Positions 6,792-12,826 of a stretch of DNA of 12,826 nucleotides are shown piece after piece. This DNA is from an uncultured Clostridia bacterium. Lineage in GTDB: Bacteria; Bacillota; Clostridia; Christensenellales; UBA1242. Position 1 is the first letter of the stretch; every line of letters begins with the position of its first letter. Location: contig CANQZB010000015.1 in the NCBI GenBank assembly GCA_947628195.1, positions 1 through 12,826 of the forward strand, given 5' to 3'. The notes under the pieces are model-generated. The model was not told the DNA's origin and did not search any database. It saw only the letters and a program-made list of their open reading frames with translations. A program made the translations under genes and the position numbers.

Positions 6792-6798
6792 AATGCTC

Positions 6799-7731
6799 CT
6801 ATAAAATGCTTGTTGACGAACGACTACTATTTAACAATTCAAAATATAGTTCTTCTAAAGATTTTTGTATTTTCTTAATTCTGTAAATTTTAATTCTTTT
6901 ATGGGTTAAGAAGGAGACTACAACAGCAAGATTTTCTTCTTTTAAAGGCACAATTAACGAGTTGCCTACAACTTTGCTAACTAAATTATACCTCTTTTTC
7001 AAAAGCATTGCGCCGTAATTAGGGTAGTTGCACAAAAATTGAATTTTTTGATTATTTTCAATTAGTTTTTCAATTTCACCCATAGTTTTAAATTCAATAA
7101 GAGAGCCATTGTTAATAACGCCAATAACATCACACATTTGTTCCAATTCGGCAAGATTGTGGCTAGAAATAATTATGGTCATTTTTTCTTTTTGTGCTAA
7201 TACCTTTAAAATGTTTCTTATTTCTACAATGCCGTTGGGGTCCAACCCGTTAGTGGGCTCATCTAAAATTAAAAGTTTTGGCTTATTAAGCAAGGCTTGG
7301 GCTATTCCCAAACGTTGCTTCATGCCTAGGGAATAGGTTGAAACCTTATCTTTTATTCTATTTTCCATGCCAACAAGTTTAACAATTTGAGGAATTCTTT
7401 TAACGGCAGATTTGCCATAAAAATTAGCATATAATTTCAAGTTTTGCAAGCCAGATAGATAAGAATAAACTTGAGGCATTTCAACAACGGCCCCAACATT
7501 TTTTATTGCACTTTTAAAATTTGTTCGGATGTTATACCCGCATATGCTTACAGACCCGCTAGTTGGAAGCGTTAATCCTGTAATCATCCTAATGGTTGTT
7601 GATTTGCCTGCACCATTAGGGCCAACAAAACCAAAAATTTGCCCTTCAAAAAGGGTAAATGAAATTTTATTTACAACTTTTTTATTATTGTATTCTTTCG
7701 TTAGATTTGTTACTTTTAATACGGGTATCAT
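6799..7731 (-). CDS. ABC transporter ATP-binding protein, BcrA-like
   Basis: A 310-residue nucleotide-binding subunit that powers the permease encoded next to it. Walker A is GPNGAGKST (37-45), the Q-loop region lies around VVEMPQ (82-87), and the signature is YSLGMKQR (133-140), the variant common in BcrA/drug-exporter ATPases. Walker B is LLILDE with Glu158, the D-loop is NGLD and the switch His191. About 90 C-terminal residues follow the core, as in the family. The ATG at 7731 was chosen because AGGAG (7736-7740) stands four bases before it. Frame-compatible codons further up would run into the regulator gene. The stop and start sites of neighbours overlap (TAGGAG at both ends), so the three-gene unit looks tightly coupled. 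Export of a peptide, antibiotic or lipid is plausible but not shown. Confidence 0.94.
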   Translation of the reverse strand: MIPVLKVTNLTKEYNNKKVVNKISFTLFEGQIFGFVGPNGAGKSTTIRMITGLTLPTSGSVSICGYNIRTNFKSAIKNVGAVVEMPQVYSYLSGLQNLKLYANFYGKSAVKRIPQIVKLVGMENRIKDKVSTYSLGMKQRLGIAQALLNKPKLLILDEPTNGLDPNGIVEIRNILKVLAQKEKMTIIISSHNLAELEQMCDVIGVINNGSLIEFKTMGEIEKLIENNQKIQFLCNYPNYGAMLLKKRYNLVSKVVGNSLIVPLKEENLAVVVSFLTHKRIKIYRIKKIQKSLEELYFELLNSSRSSTSIL

Positions 7732-7738
7732 AAATCTC

Positions 7739-9025
7739 CTAGTTTTTTGATTTTTTAATAAAAACAAATGTAAATAATATATCTAAATATATGCAACTTG
7801 TTATTAAAATTGGTGCATATAAATTAGCAAAATTGCGCATGCCAAAAATTTTAACAAACGAATTGTGCCCAGTTGCTATGCTTACAATCAAAGAAAGCAC
7901 AAGCACAAGTATTTCCACAACAGAGGCAATTATTAAACGCTTTTTAAAATCAATTTTAATTTCAGATGTTTGCAGTTTTTGTTCGAACTTCTTTAAATTT
8001 ACTATGTAAAGAATAGGGTAAAAAATTAAAACGATTATACCTAAAATTAAGAAAGTATAATAAAGTGCCGATGATTTTGTAAAATTAACAATAACTGAAC
8101 ATATTATTAAAGATAATAACAGATAGGCAGAGGAGCATAGAATTTTATATAACATTGAACGAGAATATTTTTTAGCTTTTATGTAATTTGCGTTTAATTT
8201 AATGTTCTCAAATTCTACAAACCTAATTGGTTCATCCTTATCGCTTTCAACAGGAGAAGGGAAGGTAAATTGTTGATTTTCAAACACGGTTTCAGATTTA
8301 ATTTTATCCTTATATTCATCAGATAACTCTACGGATTGGCTGTTTGTGAATTGGGCAACATTGCTATTATTTGCAAAATTTTCATCTTTAACAACGCTAT
8401 CCTTTTTCAAAAGTTCGGCATTGTTTTGGTTGGTTTCGGTTTCAGTTTGAGTATCTATTGATGTCTGCTCAAAAACTTCTTCGGAAGGTAGCACCGCTTC
8501 TTTTAATTCTGGCGCTGTTTCAAAAGACATAGTTTGTTGAACAGAAGAAAAATCGTCTTCTTCATCAGTTTTAGATGTTGAAGCATAGTTTAATTGAACA
8601 GATTCAGTTTCAGTAGTGGCGTTGATAATGGCGGGTTGATTATTTGCGTTTGATTCAAAAACACTTTCACCAAAGTTTTCAGAAGATTCGGAAGATTTAG
8701 AATAAGCAGGCTGAAGGGCAAAATCTTCTTCATCTAAATTGATATTATTCACTAAGGTATTATAATCTGGCAGAGTAGAGGCCTGCAATCTGCCATTATC
8801 TGTTATTCTATAATAGTGGCGCTTTCCTCCAATTTCACTATCTTGCCAGTACGAAGAAATAAATTTGGATTTCTCCAACTTTTTTAAAACAGTGTACAGT
8901 GTGGGTTGTTTTATAACAATTCTGCCTTTAGATTTTGTTTCAATTGATTTTGTTAACTCAAAACCATATTTATCGTTTTCGATAAGTTCCAACAAAATTA
9001 AAGGAATTAAATCTGTTGTTTTCAT
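7739..9025 (-). CDS. PadR-family regulator with C-terminal membrane domain
   Basis: The first ~85 of 428 residues are a PadR winged helix. LLELIENDKYGFELTKSI is the helix-turn-helix lead-in, PTLYTVLKKLEKSKFI the recognition helix, and GGKRHYYRITDNG the wing. Ordinary PadR proteins are about 110-190 residues. Here an acidic, Ser/Thr/Glu/Asn-rich linker of roughly 190 residues (about 90-280) follows, then four hydrophobic segments at about 293-314, 321-343, 362-385 and 399-423. The protein is thus probably a membrane-tethered, one-component regulator. It is first in the operon with the ABC transporter, from promoter 9075-9047. PadR proteins usually repress their own transporter operons, so sensing at the membrane and derepressing the exporter is a reasonable inference. 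ATG at 9025 has GAGG four bases upstream. Frames are continuous, so the fusion is not an obvious sequencing artefact. Confidence 0.85.
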   Translation of the reverse strand: MKTTDLIPLILLELIENDKYGFELTKSIETKSKGRIVIKQPTLYTVLKKLEKSKFISSYWQDSEIGGKRHYYRITDNGRLQASTLPDYNTLVNNINLDEEDFALQPAYSKSSESSENFGESVFESNANNQPAIINATTETESVQLNYASTSKTDEEDDFSSVQQTMSFETAPELKEAVLPSEEVFEQTSIDTQTETETNQNNAELLKKDSVVKDENFANNSNVAQFTNSQSVELSDEYKDKIKSETVFENQQFTFPSPVESDKDEPIRFVEFENIKLNANYIKAKKYSRSMLYKILCSSAYLLLSLIICSVIVNFTKSSALYYTFLILGIIVLIFYPILYIVNLKKFEQKLQTSEIKIDFKKRLIIASVVEILVLVLSLIVSIATGHNSFVKIFGMRNFANLYAPILITSCIYLDILFTFVFIKKSKN

Positions 9026-9046
9026 AATACCTCATTATTATTTATA

Positions 9047-9075
9047 ATTATATAATATAATAAACTAAAAAACAA
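9047..9075 (-). promoter_or_regulatory. Promoter of the padR-ABC operon
   Basis: On the minus strand TTGTTT (9075-9070), 17 bases, TATAAT (9052-9047). The predicted start is near 9040, giving a leader of about 15 bases. The surrounding A/T-rich dyads (TTATAATTATATAAT-like) could serve as the PadR operator. Confidence 0.7.
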
Positions 9076-9088
9076 ACATTTTAAATAA

Positions 9089-9114
9089 AAAATAAAGATT
9101 AAAATCTTTATTTT
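9089..9114 (-). terminator. Terminator of lexA
   Basis: AAAATAAAGAT (9089-9099) pairs perfectly with ATCTTTATTTT (9104-9114) around TAAA. It begins two bases after the lexA stop codon and has further T residues (TTTATTT) downstream on the minus strand. The stem is A+T-rich and may be leaky into padR. Confidence 0.65.
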
Positions 9115-9115
9115 G

Positions 9116-9703
9116 CTACATATTATTTCTAATTAACCCAACAACCTTACCCAAAATTTCCAAATCTCTTGTTATAATAGGTTGCATAAAAGAGTTTTCT
9201 GGTTGCAAACGAAAATATCCGTTTTCTTTATAATAACGTTTTACGGTTGCTTCGTTATCAATTAAACAGGCTACAATTTCGCCGTTATTTGCAATTGATT
9301 GCTTAGATATAACAACATAATCACCATTATAAATGCCAACATTAATCATACTATCGCCCTTAACTTTTAGCATAAACATATCTGTTCCTTTGAACAGATT
9401 TTCAGAAACGACATAACTATCAATAAGATTTTGTTCGGCTAGAATAGGCGTTCCGGCGGCAATTTCGCCAACTACCGATAGGGTAATGTTGTTGTTTGAT
9501 ACCCCCTCTGTTAGTTCTATGGCGCGATTTTTATTGTTACTGCGTGAAATTTTACCCATTTTTTCTAATTTTTTTAAGTGATAAACCGCACTAGAGGTTG
9601 AATCTAGTTTTAAATTATCGCAAATTTCTCTAATAGTGGGTGGGTACTTGTTGTTATCAATAAAATTGGTAATAAATTCATATGTTTCTTGAGTTTTATC
9701 CAT
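9116..9703 (-). CDS. lexA: LexA repressor, SOS response regulator
   Basis: A 195-residue repressor that self-cleaves when RecA filaments form on damaged DNA. Residues 1-65 are the winged helix (PPTIREICDNLKLDSTSSAVYHLKKLEKMG). The latent peptidase follows with the cleavage site Ala83-Gly84 in GEIAAGTP, catalytic Ser118 in KGDSM and Lys155 in ATVKRYY. ATG at 9703 is the start because AGGAGA (9708-9713) precedes it and the -10 box lies 23 bases up. A longer in-frame TTG at 9754 would begin inside the operator. A LexA-type box overlaps the -35, so it should regulate itself. It has its own promoter and terminator and seems independent of the recombinase gene upstream and the PadR operon downstream. 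Confidence 0.97.
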   Translation of the reverse strand: MDKTQETYEFITNFIDNNKYPPTIREICDNLKLDSTSSAVYHLKKLEKMGKISRSNNKNRAIELTEGVSNNNITLSVVGEIAAGTPILAEQNLIDSYVVSENLFKGTDMFMLKVKGDSMINVGIYNGDYVVISKQSIANNGEIVACLIDNEATVKRYYKENGYFRLQPENSFMQPIITRDLEILGKVVGLIRNNM

Positions 9704-9725
9704 ATTTTCTCCTATGTTTTTCTCA

Positions 9726-9754
9726 ATAATAGCATAATTTTTTACAGATGTCAA
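9726..9754 (-). promoter_or_regulatory. lexA: Promoter of lexA
   Basis: TTGACA (9754-9749), 17 bases, TATTAT (9731-9726) on the minus strand. The start is expected near 9719, giving a leader of about 16 bases that contains AGGAGA. Confidence 0.9.
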
Positions 9755-9765
9755 ACATTTGTTCG
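9752..9765 (-). promoter_or_regulatory. lexA: LexA operator (SOS box)
   Basis: The minus strand reads CGAACAAATGTTTG, one mismatch from the Gram-positive CGAACNNNNGTTCG pattern. It overlaps the first bases of the -35 hexamer, so bound LexA would block RNA polymerase. Further TTCG elements follow at exact 10-base steps (plus-strand 9762, 9772, 9782). Confidence 0.85.
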
Positions 9766-9868
9766 ATAATTTTCGATATTTTTCGAAAATTTTTTAAGTT
9801 CAATTTCTTAAGGCATTTATGATAAAGTTACAATATATAATGTATTTTATAAATGTAATACACAATGT

Positions 9869-10909
9869 TTATTTCAATTTTACCTTTCCTGCTACAGAAC
9901 GGCGTATATCATCGCTAATTGCCGCATAGTGTTTTTTGGTGGTGTTTACATCTTTATGGCCTAAAACTTCTGCAACAATATAAATATCTTTTGTTTCGTT
10001 ATAAAGATTTGTGCCATAAGTAGAACGAAGTTTATGTGGTGTAATATTTTTTAGTGGGGTAGCAAGCTTTGAGTATTTTTTTACTAAATATTCCATTGTT
10101 CGTACCATCATGCGCTTGTTTTGGCTAGATAAAAACATGGCGCGCTCTTCTTTAGGCAAATTTAATGTGTCCCGATATTTGAGATAATCTTGCAAAATTT
10201 TGGATGTTTCTTCGCCAAAATATAATATAACTTGATTGCCACCTTTTCTTGTAACGCGGAATGAATTAAGGTTAAAATTGAAATCGTCCACGTTTAAACC
10301 AACACATTCGCTTACACGGATGCCGGTTGTTAAGAATAGTGAAATGATTGCATTATCTCTAATCTTAAACTTTTCGTTATATTTTTGTTGATGATTGGAA
10401 AAACCATTCAAAGTTTCACAATAATACATAAGTTCTTGAGTTTCTTGAGGCTCTAATTTTATTATCGGTTTTTCATGTAATTTAGGTGAGCTAACCTTGC
10501 TGGCAACATTGGCTTTAAGCATATCTCTATTGAAAAAGTATTTAAAGAACGCGCGCAGACTAGATAGTTTCCTTAATTTTCCTCGCTCGGAATTGGTTAT
10601 AACGGCGCCGTTTTCTTTATCATAATAGGAAAGATATGCCATATATCTTTCAATCATTTGAGAGGTTACATTATCTATATCATTTAATGTTATGGCGTTT
10701 AAAGGCTTATTTGAAAAGTCTGGCTCATACGTAATTAAGTAATTAAAAAAGGTTTTTAAATCTATAGCATAATTTATTCTTGTTAATGGGGTGGTGGTAT
10801 CTTGTATACCAATGAAAAATATACTACAAAATGTTGGCAAATCTTTCAACATTTCGTTTAGTTTTCGCATATTGTTACGATTTCTATCTAAATAATAATT
10901 ATTTGACAT
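9869..10909 (-). CDS. Tyrosine recombinase, XerC/XerD-like
   Basis: A 346-residue lambda-integrase-family recombinase. The N-terminal core-binding (SAM-like) domain spans about 25-140 (NYAIDLKTFFNYLITYEP ... SSLRAFFKYFF) and the catalytic domain about 150-340. The full active set is visible: Arg198 in TTGIRVSE, Lys222 in RKGGNQ, His292 and Arg295 in PHKLRSTYG, His318 in LGHKD and nucleophile Tyr328 in KKHYAAI. It is somewhat longer than the ~300 residues of housekeeping Xer. ATG at 10909 has GGAATGA about five bases upstream. The gene is single, divergent from serS, with lexA about 115 bp beyond its stop. A chromosomal XerA/C-type role (resolving chromosome dimers) is plausible, but an integrase of a lost element cannot be excluded. 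No dif site was recognised. Confidence 0.92.
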   Translation of the reverse strand: MSNNYYLDRNRNNMRKLNEMLKDLPTFCSIFFIGIQDTTTPLTRINYAIDLKTFFNYLITYEPDFSNKPLNAITLNDIDNVTSQMIERYMAYLSYYDKENGAVITNSERGKLRKLSSLRAFFKYFFNRDMLKANVASKVSSPKLHEKPIIKLEPQETQELMYYCETLNGFSNHQQKYNEKFKIRDNAIISLFLTTGIRVSECVGLNVDDFNFNLNSFRVTRKGGNQVILYFGEETSKILQDYLKYRDTLNLPKEERAMFLSSQNKRMMVRTMEYLVKKYSKLATPLKNITPHKLRSTYGTNLYNETKDIYIVAEVLGHKDVNTTKKHYAAISDDIRRSVAGKVKLK

Positions 10910-10927
10910 AATTTCATTCCTTTTTAT

Positions 10928-10956
10928 ATTTTACAATATCTTTGCGTAAAAAACAA
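10928..10956 (-). promoter_or_regulatory. Putative promoter of the tyrosine recombinase gene
   Basis: On the minus strand TTGTTT (10956-10951), 17 bases, TAAAAT (10933-10928). Both boxes are imperfect. The repeated motif ATATCTTTGCGTAAAAAA fills the spacer, so a protein binding that motif would control this promoter. Confidence 0.5.
10936..10953 (+). repeat. 18-bp repeat, left copy of inverted pair flanking serS
   Basis: ATATCTTTGCGTAAAAAA occurs here and, exactly reversed and complemented, at 12360-12377 beyond serS. The core also makes up both arms of the hairpin at 12712-12747. Confidence 0.85.
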
Positions 10957-10990
10957 GCAATTTAAAAGATTTTTTTGTGGTCAAAAACAA

Positions 10991-11019
10991 TTTACAAAAT
11001 AGAATTTTTGTTGTATAAT
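10991..11019 (+). promoter_or_regulatory. serS: Promoter of serS
   Basis: TTTACA (10991-10996), 17 bases, TATAAT (11014-11019). The start should be near 11026, only about nine bases before the ATG, so the GGAGA ribosome site would be at the very 5' end of the mRNA. There is no room for a T-box leader. Confidence 0.88.
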
Positions 11020-11034
11020 ACACTTGGAGAAAAT

Positions 11035-12318
11035 ATGATAGACATTAATTTAATTAGAACAAATCCAGATAAAGTAAAGGAAAATATTCGTAAAAAGTTT
11101 CAAAACCATAAACTGCCACTTGTGGATGAGGTGCTGGAATTAGATAAAAAGGTTAGGGCTTTAAAACAAGAAGGGGATAGTTTGCGTTCAATGCGCAATA
11201 GTCTTTCTAGCCAAATTGGCGTGCTTATGAAAGCCGGCAAAAAAGACGAAGCCGACAAGATTAAAGCCCAAGTTGTTGGAAATAATGAACGCATCAGCGC
11301 AATAGAAAAGGAAACAGCCGAACTTGATGCCAGGATTAAGCAAGATATGATGAGCATACCAAATATAATTGCGGACGATGTTCCTATTGGCGAGGATGAT
11401 AGTAAAAATGTTCAAGAACAAACTTTTTTAGAGGCAAAAGTTCCGGATTTTGAAATACCTTACCACACTGAAATTCTTGAAAAATTGGCAGGAATAGATG
11501 TTGATAGTGCCAGAAAAACTTCCGGTCAGGGCTTTTATTATTTAACAGGAGATGTTGCAAGATTGCACAGCGCAATATTATCCTATGCGCGAGATTTTAT
11601 GATTAATAAAGGCTTTACCTATGTAATTCCGCCGTTTATGATTCATGGCAATGTTGTTCAAGGCGTTATGAGTTTTGAAGAAATGGGCAACATGATGTAT
11701 AAAATTGAGGGTGAAGACCTATATCTAATAGGAACGAGTGAGCATTCAATGATTGGCAGATTTATGGATACAATAATACCTGAAGAACAATTGCCAATAA
11801 CTCTTACTTCGTATAGCCCTTGTTTTAGGAAGGAAAAGGGTGCTCATGGAATTGAAGAGCGCGGAATTTATAGAATACATCAGTTTGAAAAGCAAGAAAT
11901 GATTGTAATTTGTAAACCGGAAGAAAGCGAAGAATGGTACAAAAAGATGTGGAATTATACCGTGGAATTATTTGTTTCTATGGAAATTCCGGTTAGAACA
12001 CTTGTTTGTTGCTCGGGAGATTTGGCAGATTTAAAATATAGAAGTTTGGACGTAGAAGCGTGGAGCCCTAGGCAGAAAAAATATTTTGAAGTTGGTTCTT
12101 GCAGTAATTTAACCGATGCGCAGGCTAGGCGATTGGGGATAAGATACAAAACGGAAAAGGGTAACCAATTTGCGCATACCTTAAATAATACGGTTGTTGC
12201 GCCACCAAGAATGCTAATTGCGTTTATTGAAAATCATCTTCAAGAAGACGGAAGCGTAACAATCCCAGAAGTGTTGTGGCCATATATGGGCGGAATAAAA
12301 GTTATTAAAACTAAATAA
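11035..12318 (+). CDS. serS: Seryl-tRNA synthetase
   Basis: Class II synthetase charging tRNA-Ser, 427 residues, the usual length. The N-terminal helical hairpin that grips the tRNA long arm covers about 1-110 (VLELDKKVRALKQEGDSLR ... ISAIEKETAELDARIKQ). The catalytic core follows with motif 2 at TSYSPCFRKEKGAHGIEERG (conserved Arg265), then IYRIHQFEKQEM, and motif 3 around PPRMLIAFIEN (Arg392) with HLQEDGSVTIPEVL. Motif 3 reads NNTVVAPPR where many bacterial enzymes have a GSGxAxGR-like stretch, a divergent but functional-looking variant. ATG at 11035 was chosen because GGAGA lies four bases before it. An in-frame upstream codon at 10975 precedes the promoter. It is monocistronic, ending in a strong terminator, and points towards the DnaA-box region. 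Confidence 0.97.
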   Translation: MIDINLIRTNPDKVKENIRKKFQNHKLPLVDEVLELDKKVRALKQEGDSLRSMRNSLSSQIGVLMKAGKKDEADKIKAQVVGNNERISAIEKETAELDARIKQDMMSIPNIIADDVPIGEDDSKNVQEQTFLEAKVPDFEIPYHTEILEKLAGIDVDSARKTSGQGFYYLTGDVARLHSAILSYARDFMINKGFTYVIPPFMIHGNVVQGVMSFEEMGNMMYKIEGEDLYLIGTSEHSMIGRFMDTIIPEEQLPITLTSYSPCFRKEKGAHGIEERGIYRIHQFEKQEMIVICKPEESEEWYKKMWNYTVELFVSMEIPVRTLVCCSGDLADLKYRSLDVEAWSPRQKKYFEVGSCSNLTDAQARRLGIRYKTEKGNQFAHTLNNTVVAPPRMLIAFIENHLQEDGSVTIPEVLWPYMGGIKVIKTK

Positions 12319-12336
12319 ATTTGAATTGACGTTTTT

Positions 12337-12365
12337 AAAATCGACCATACTTGGTCGGTTTTTTT
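12337..12365 (+). terminator. serS: Terminator of serS
   Basis: CGACCA (12342-12347) pairs with TGGTCG (12352-12357) around TACT. AAAA precedes and seven T residues follow (12359-12365), with a T-G pair joining the A/T extension. It is 19 bases after the stop codon. Confidence 0.92.
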
Positions 12366-12377
12366 ACGCAAAGATAT
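12360..12377 (-). repeat. 18-bp repeat, right copy of inverted pair flanking serS
   Basis: The plus strand reads TTTTTTACGCAAAGATAT, the exact reverse complement of 10936-10953. It begins within the terminator T-tract, and its ACGCAAA also forms a short hairpin with TTTGCGT at 12383-12389 followed by four more T residues, which may act as a second terminator. Confidence 0.8.
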
Positions 12378-12481
12378 GCAGATTTGCGTTTTTGATAAAA
12401 TCCGCATTAGTTTGATAACTAACTACAAAATTTTTAAAACCAATATGAATATGATATTTAAACTTTGCTTCAAAGTGTGTT

Positions 12482-12611
12482 TATAATTGGCGGGGCTGGA
12501 TAAGATTGTAAAATACTTCTACACGAATTTTAAAAAATTTGGCAAGGGAATTATTCAAACAAACCACAATTTTTTGCAAAGGCGAAATCTTAACGATGCG
12601 ACAATCCAGCC
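12482..12611 (+). ncRNA. Candidate structured RNA (low confidence)
   Basis: TATAAT at 12482-12487 would place a transcription start near 12494, exactly where GGCTGGA (12494-12500) begins. This pairs with TCCAGCC (12605-12611), and the adjoining TAAGATT (12501-12507) pairs with AATCTTA (12586-12592). The hairpin at 12659-12679 followed by GTTTT could end such a transcript. Against this, no proper -35 is present and the fold is my reading by eye. I do not recognise tmRNA, RNase P, SRP or 6S landmarks. Confidence 0.2.
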
Positions 12612-12658
12612 AAAACTATCAAAGGATTTAGGCATCAGTATTTTAAAGGCAAACCAAA

Positions 12659-12683
12659 GCCGATGTGGACAAAATCGGCGTTT
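12659..12683 (+). other. Hairpin with a DnaA-like box in its loop
   Basis: GCCGAT (12659-12664) pairs with ATCGGC (12674-12679), followed by GTTTT. The loop and flank hold TGTGGACAA (12664-12672), a one-mismatch DnaA box on the minus strand. The T-tract is too short for a confident terminator. Confidence 0.4.
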
Positions 12684-12795
12684 TCCACAGATTTAAGGCC
12701 ATTTTTGCCACTATCTTTGCGCAAAAGAAGGCTTTTGCGCAAAGATATGCGTAGAACTTTGGCGCTCTGCCCCAACTTATCCACACTTATCCACC
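12664..12795. promoter_or_regulatory. Cluster of DnaA-box-like sequences
   Basis: Four 9-mers lie within 132 bp: TGTGGACAA (12664-12672, minus-strand TTGTCCACA, one mismatch), TTTTCCACA (12681-12689, fits TTWTNCACA), TTATCCACA (12777-12785, perfect) and TTATCCACC (12787-12795, one mismatch). A weaker TTATCCAGC lies on the minus strand at 12495-12503. Such clusters mark replication origins and dnaA promoters. An A+T-rich stretch (12390-12490) lies to the left. No gene is visible from 12319 to the end. Confidence 0.6.
12712..12747. repeat. 16-bp perfect hairpin built from the serS-flanking motif
   Basis: TATCTTTGCGCAAAAG (12712-12727) and its exact reverse complement (12732-12747) enclose the tetraloop AAGG. 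Each arm contains the palindrome TTTGCGCAAA. There is no T-tract, so this is not a terminator. It lies between DnaA-like boxes. Confidence 0.85.
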
Positions 12796-12826
12796 GCCGA
12801 GTTTTCACCCGCTTGTATCAATATTT

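Noticed and set aside
9841..9862. TGTATT/AATACA dyad as a terminator for the tyrosine recombinase.
   Set aside because: It has a six-base A+T stem with no T-tract. I see no convincing terminator between this gene and the lexA promoter.
12487..12696. A 69-codon ORF starting at TTG after serS.
   Set aside because: The start is a weak TTG inside the -10-like TATAATTGG with no ribosome site. The frame runs through two DnaA-like boxes and a hairpin, and the peptide is unrecognisable.
12812..12821. CTTGTATCAA at the right edge as a seventh copy of the array core.
   Set aside because: Only ten bases match and the following GACAAG-CACA part is missing, so chance is a sufficient explanation.

Overview
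The window is A+T-rich DNA using the standard code (UGA ends at least one gene, Trp is UGG). It looks chromosomal and Bacillota-like: Shine-Dalgarno sites of the AGGAG type, a LexA operator close to the Gram-positive CGAACNNNNGTTCG form, and a BcrA-type ABC transporter run by a PadR regulator. An uncultured gut Clostridia or Bacilli lineage is my guess, not a demonstrated placement.

Left part (1-4500) is accessory in character. A large serine recombinase (74-1525, minus) is separated by about 1.07 kb from a two-gene operon on the plus strand (2594-4446). That operon encodes a membrane-anchored Mrr-type nuclease and, overlapping it by ATGA, a small helical protein with an R-x4-H motif like HEPN ribonucleases. 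The gap holds a 15-bp inverted repeat, five tandem units of about 46 bp, a 39-codon ORF, a ~100-nt imperfect hairpin, and a second hairpin containing a sixth copy of the repeat core. The nuclease genes are strikingly A+T-rich (7 G/C in 60 bases at 3061-3120, against 24 in 60 at 11521-11580 in serS). I infer a horizontally acquired, possibly defensive, module.

Middle part (4500-9900). rnhA (4557-5003) has a perfect consensus promoter whose start point falls at its ATG, so its mRNA is probably leaderless. Convergent to it is a minus-strand operon: a PadR-type regulator with a C-terminal four-helix membrane region (7739-9025), an ABC ATPase (6799-7731) and an ABC-2 permease (5028-6791). Stop codons and ribosome sites overlap at both junctions. 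lexA (9116-9703) follows with its own SOS-type operator over a perfect -35.

Right part (9870-12826). A XerC/D-like tyrosine recombinase (minus) diverges from serS (11035-12318, plus). An 18-bp sequence occurs in inverted orientation on both sides of serS. Its core recurs twice more as a 16-bp perfect hairpin near the right end, beside a cluster of DnaA-box-like sequences. No protein gene is convincing after serS. This end may approach a replication origin or a dnaA control region, but the window stops before that can be settled.
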